42,261 nt of DNA from contig NZ_JAOPHP010000005.1 of NCBI RefSeq assembly GCF_025515455.1, positions 1 to 42,261 on the forward strand. Reading direction: 5' to 3'. A program made the translations under genes and the position numbers. Below the pieces are notes generated by a model. That model was not told the origin of the DNA, ran no database searches, and saw only the letters and a list, made by a program, of their open reading frames with translations. Every line of letters starts with the position of its first letter. The stretch's first letter is position 1. Source of the DNA: Mycoplasma sp. CSL7503-lung. Its GTDB lineage: Bacteria > Bacillota_I > Bacilli_A > Mycoplasmatales > Metamycoplasmataceae. Of this stretch, positions 38,887-42,261 are shown in pieces.

Positions 38887-41229
38887 CTATGATCATTGGA
38901 TATCGCCTTCTTGTTCGTCGTATGTACTTACGTTGTATCCACTATTTCTCAATTGATTAATTAAATTTGTTTCATCTTGTGGAACTTCGATTATAGTGTT
39001 TCTACTAAAAGTATTATCACTAAAATCAATTAATGTATTTAAGTTATTAAATCCGCTCGGGTTGAGAGTATGACCTTTTGAAGTTCCTTTAATACGTATT
39101 TTATTGGTTGTTTTTCCGTTACTAAAAATAATTTTTGATTTAGGAACATTGAATGAATTTCTATCAATAATATCATAGAATTGAGCATTATTTAATTCGT
39201 TAGTATCTATTTCGAAATAATCTCTATCATTAAATAAAACTAATCTTCTTAATTTTCTTGTTCCTGTATTTTTATGCTCTATATCATTAAAAACTAAGTA
39301 TCTTAAAGATTTCATTGCAGGTACCCTACTTAAATCTAAACCAACAGGATAACTGTTGCCTGCTTCGTTTCTGTCAGGTTTTAAACCTGGACCAAAACCA
39401 CCTTGGAATATTTTTTCATTATTTCTAACTCAATATGCCATACGCAATCCGTTATTAACTGAAGTTGCATCTACTCCGTTATCTGTCTTAATAAAATCTT
39501 CCTTGTCAAAAGATAAACTATCAAATGTAATTCTTGAAACTATTTTTGCATCGGAGGCATATCCGAAACTTACGTTATAGTCGGCTGTATTAACTCAAGC
39601 TGCCCCTTTAACTGCTCATGGATTTAAGTTTCATTCTTCAACTAAAGAATTTGTTGTTGTATAAAATGCCATTTCATCAATTTCTTTATCTTTAAGAGCT
39701 CTTAATGATGAAGTGTTTGTACTTTCTAAGAATAATTCTAATAATGGTATTTTATTAGGTAATGCCGCAAAAATATCTTTAAATTTTTGTGAACTGTCGT
39801 TTTTACCTATATTTTTAAATCTAAATCCCACAACTGGAATATTTTTTTCTTTTATATCATTAATTAATTTGAGAGCTTTTTTATATCCAATATTATTACT
39901 TGCGTCAATTGTAATAACATCTGCTTCATTTAATTTTCCTTCTTCTCTTGTATCTCTTGTTAAGTGATCGACTTTAATTCCGTCGCCAGGTTGAATATCT
40001 AAATTATGTTCGCTTGCGTAATTTGAAGTTACATCTCTATTACTTCAACCATAATATCCACCGTTTGCAATTTGTTCAGGATTACGAGTATAAATGGTTT
40101 TAAATCCAAAAACTCTTTTTTCGGTGTTATTACGTTCATATTCTGCTGTAACTTTATTTACAATTGGTGAGTATGTATGAGAATCTAATTCCCCATTTTC
40201 AGTTATGTAAATATTAGGATCATCTGGGTCTATAAAATAACCTTGTTCTAGTTGTTTTCTAGCATTTAGTGTAGGGTTTTTAAATTTTTCGAAATCAATA
40301 TATGTTATAAGAGCAATGTCGCTAATTTTAATTTCATGGCGGTTACCGGCTCTATCGTAATACTCATAGGTTCCTGGTATTTGTTTTATTTGGTCATATT
40401 TTTGAACCCCTTCATCTGTAAGGAATTCTTTTATTTTATCTCCATTTTGTAGCAGTCTACCAAATTTATAAACTATGTCAATATAATAATCTTCGTTTTG
40501 TCTAATTAGTGATTTTTTTGCTGTCTCAGTTTGTCTTGAGTCCAAATTAAATTCATTTAGAATAAACTTAAATGTATTTATTTTAGTTGAAATCGATTTT
40601 CTCGCGTTTTCAGCGGTTCTTGCAATTAATTGATCAGTCACAGTAATACCATTTAAATCTGGTGTGATTTCAGCTCTATAAGGAACTCTGTTAACAATCC
40701 CTTTTTCAACATCATTTCTAAAATCCTGTCTTTCCGGAAATTCTGTAACACTAACTTCTACTTCTCCAAAGTTTTGATAAACTTTTTTAATTGTTTTGGT
40801 TTTATATTCTTCTTTGGGTTTAGGTTTAGGTTGTTCTTGTGGAGTTAATTTAGGTTCCTCTTTTGGTTTGATTGGTTCTTTTATAACTTCAGGAATAACT
40901 TCTTTTGGTTTTTCAATTTTTGGTTTTTCCTCAATAGGTTTCGGCCTGTCAATAATTACATTTTTAATTGGTTTAGGTTGAGGTTTTTCAATAGGTTTCG
41001 GTTCAGGTTTTTCTTTGATGTTTCTATCAACAACGCTTGGAGTATAAACGTCTAAATCTAAATTATTTTTGCTAATAATCTTAGCATCACTACTTGTTAT
41101 TACAAAACCTGGTTGATTATAGTTAGAGTTTAAATTGTTAGTAGCATAAACTACCACACCAGATAAAGCACTAACTGATGCACTTGTAAGTCCTATAATC
41201 AAGTTAACTTTTACTTTTCTACTAAACAT
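38887..41229 (-). CDS. MIB-like immunoglobulin-binding protein, first copy
   Basis: The 780-residue first gene of the operon has the same plan as its downstream paralogue: a signal anchor (residues about 6-28, VNLIIGLTSASVSALSGVVVY), a proline-rich stalk (about 68-150), a middle domain that differs strongly from the second copy, and a conserved C-terminal domain (QKFKDIFAALPNKIPLLELF, LDLSRVPAMKSLRYLVFNDI, RKLRRLVLFN). Two start codons are possible; ATG 41229 has GGAG eight bases upstream, whereas ATG 41235 is only two bases from it. It ends at TAG 38887 after a TGA-encoded Trp. Different middle domains could mean different antibody targets, which is inference. Confidence 0.88.
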
Positions 41230-41254
41230 ATTCATTTCTCCTTAATACAATTAA

Positions 41255-41260
41255 ATTATA
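41255..41260 (-). promoter_or_regulatory. -10 box of the MIB-MIB-MIP operon
   Basis: TATAAT on the minus strand predicts a start near 41248, about 19 bases before the chosen ATG. The rest of 41261-41442 is extremely AT-rich with no further gene or clear structure. Confidence 0.5.
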
Positions 41261-41442
41261 TTCTTTTAATAATTTAAAAAATATTTTACCAAATTTTTTA
41301 AATAGCAAAACATTATTACTTTTATGCCTTGTATATAGGTATATATAATTATTTTATAATTATAAAAATTCATTTTTTTTAGTTTTTTTATTATAAATTT
41401 TTATTATTTTATTCTTTTTTTATTTTTTATACCTTATTTTTG

Positions 41443-41448
41443 TAAAAT
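41443..41448 (+). promoter_or_regulatory. Possible -10 box of the MATE-like gene
   Basis: TGTAAAAT-type box 35 bases before the ATG at 41483; AAAGGAG lies in the leader. Weak by sequence alone. Confidence 0.35.
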
Positions 41449-41482
41449 AAATTTGTTATTAAAAATAAAAAGGAGTTTTAAA

Positions 41483-42160
41483 ATGGTTATTCATAAAAAA
41501 ATATTTCAAGGAATTAATTTAAGAATGTTTTTGGCTTTATTGTTTTTTGGGTTTTTGCCAACTATTTACAATACAATAAGAATTTATTGACTAGGTCAAG
41601 TTCCTAATGTTTGAACCTTTTCTATTGCTGCTCAAATGCAATGAGTTCAATTGTTATATGAAATTCTTCAAGAGTCCTTTATATTACCTTTATTTTTCTT
41701 TGTTGGAGCCGTTATTAGTCAAAAAGAAAAATTAATTAATAGGTTGAAAACAGGTATGTTATTTACTTTTTCAATTTATTTACTTTTAACATTTATTGTT
41801 ATTGGAGCTGCTAGGCCTTTAACAATAGCGATGGCTCAAAATGAGTCTATTATTGATCAAACCGTTGCTTATGTTAGGTTAGAGTCTATTGCAAGTATTA
41901 TTAACATAATGTTTAGATTTATTTTGGTTTCCTTAATAACAATAAAAAAAGACAAAAATATCTATATACCATTATTTTTACAATTATTTTTAATTATAAT
42001 TTTAGATATTTTTTTCATTTCTAATTTAAGTATTTCTTTACAATTAGGAGTAAATGGTGTTGCTATAACTAATATAATAGTTTCGTCTGTTTTGCTTATA
42101 GTAAGTTTTATCTTGTTACATTATGAAAAAATTAGGGGGTCTGAAAACAAAATAGGTTAA
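41483..42160 (+). CDS. Half-length MATE-like membrane transporter
   Basis: The 225-residue protein has about six hydrophobic segments (near residues 15-33, 58-78, 91-112, 130-152, 160-182, 193-215) and resembles one half of a MATE-family exporter (typically 12 helices, about 450 residues): IRIYWLGQVP near the N-terminus, ESFILPLFFFVG, and the GVNGVAITNIIVS segment. It ends at a true TAA inside a terminator, with no continuing frame seen. Either it dimerises, pairs with a separate half downstream, or has another role. It is divergent from the MIB-MIB-MIP operon. Three TGA codons, all in its first 60 residues, are Trp. AAAGGAG precedes the ATG. Confidence 0.6.
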
Positions 42161-42172
42161 AGCCTATTTTTT
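42149..42172 (+). terminator. Terminator after the MATE-like gene
   Basis: AAAATAGG and CCTATTTT pair around TTAAAG with a T tail. The stop codon lies in the loop side of the stem. Confidence 0.78.
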
Positions 42173-42229
42173 ATTTTTCTCTTTTTTAAAAGAGTTTTGG
42201 AAAAATACAGAAAATCTAAAGGAGTTGAA

Positions 42230-42261
42230 ATGAATTTATACAAAATTTGAAATCAAAATAA
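42230..42261 (+). CDS. Start of an unidentified gene (partial)
   Basis: AAAGGAG is followed by an ATG eight bases later and the open codons MNLYKIWNQN, including one TGA-encoded Trp, before the window ends. Too little is present to identify it. Because F1-like (X0) ATPase clusters often lie beside MIB-MIP loci, it could be the first gene of such a cluster, but nothing in the ten residues shows this. Confidence 0.5.

Noticed and set aside
33557..41235. Many apparently broken ORFs in the surface-protein region, suggesting pseudogenes
   Set aside because: All breaks are TGA codons in one frame per gene. Read as Trp they give three continuous proteins of 1010, 784 and 780 residues with no TAA or TAG inside.

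Overview
The window comes from an AT-rich, wall-less bacterium of the Mycoplasma group (translation table 4). In-frame TGA codons fall at conserved tryptophan positions in almost every long gene, for example in recA, gltX, valS, uvrB and topA, and genes end only at TAA or TAG. Gene content (MIB/MIP-type immunoglobulin-targeting proteins, a DUF31 lipoprotein, a PTS sugar permease, a minimal repair and translation set) suggests a host-associated member of the Mycoplasma/Mycoplasmopsis radiation. The species cannot be named from this window.

Layout. 1-130: 3' end of a 23S rRNA gene, the 3' arm of its probable processing stem and a weak terminator. 209-8254: housekeeping genes on the plus strand (recA, ppa, gltX, a small hypothetical gene, valS, folD, pfkA), with tRNA-Lys(CUU) on the minus strand. 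8255-8589: a gap holding a strong candidate small RNA with its own extended -10 promoter and terminator. 8590-15393: LacI-type regulator, voltage-gated-type potassium channel overlapping nfo, rpmG, pepP with an RpiR-type regulator, and rplK-rplA behind a leader that resembles an L1 target. 15466-21781 (minus strand): a 36-residue membrane peptide, obg, uvrB and a murQ-nagA-nagB operon. 22021-23975 (plus): a small two-helix membrane protein coupled to a PTS EIICB permease, divergent from murQ. 24055-26779 (minus): degV-tsaE-tsaB-tsaD. 26828-28647 (plus): a tRNA-binding-domain protein overlapping tyrS. 28684-30543 (minus): topA. 30731-32031 (plus): rpsF-ssb-rpsR. 32104-33412: a small membrane protein whose promoter contains a 17-nt homopolymer, then a nitroreductase-like protein. 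33452-41229 (minus): a three-gene surface operon of two tandem MIB-like proteins followed by a MIP-like serine protease lipoprotein. 41483-end: a half-length MATE-like membrane protein and the first codons of another gene.

How the parts work together. murQ, nagA, nagB and the divergent PTS permease form a plausible amino-sugar route: uptake as a 6-phosphate, removal of lactate if the sugar is MurNAc, deacetylation, then deamination to fructose-6-phosphate, which pfkA can use. tsaE/B/D make the universal t6A tRNA modification. The MIB-MIB-MIP operon is expected at the cell surface, where MIB captures antibody and MIP cleaves it.

Regulatory architecture. Several genes place a TATAAT-type -10 box exactly six bases before the start codon (ppa, lacI-like, uvrB, degV, the tRNA-binding-domain gene; topA has seven), which predicts leaderless mRNAs. 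The tRNA-Lys gene shows the same six-base spacing to its mature 5' end. Compact overlaps (valS/folD, kch/nfo, murQ/nagA, tsaD/tsaB, degV/tsaE, tRNA-binding/tyrS) imply translational coupling.
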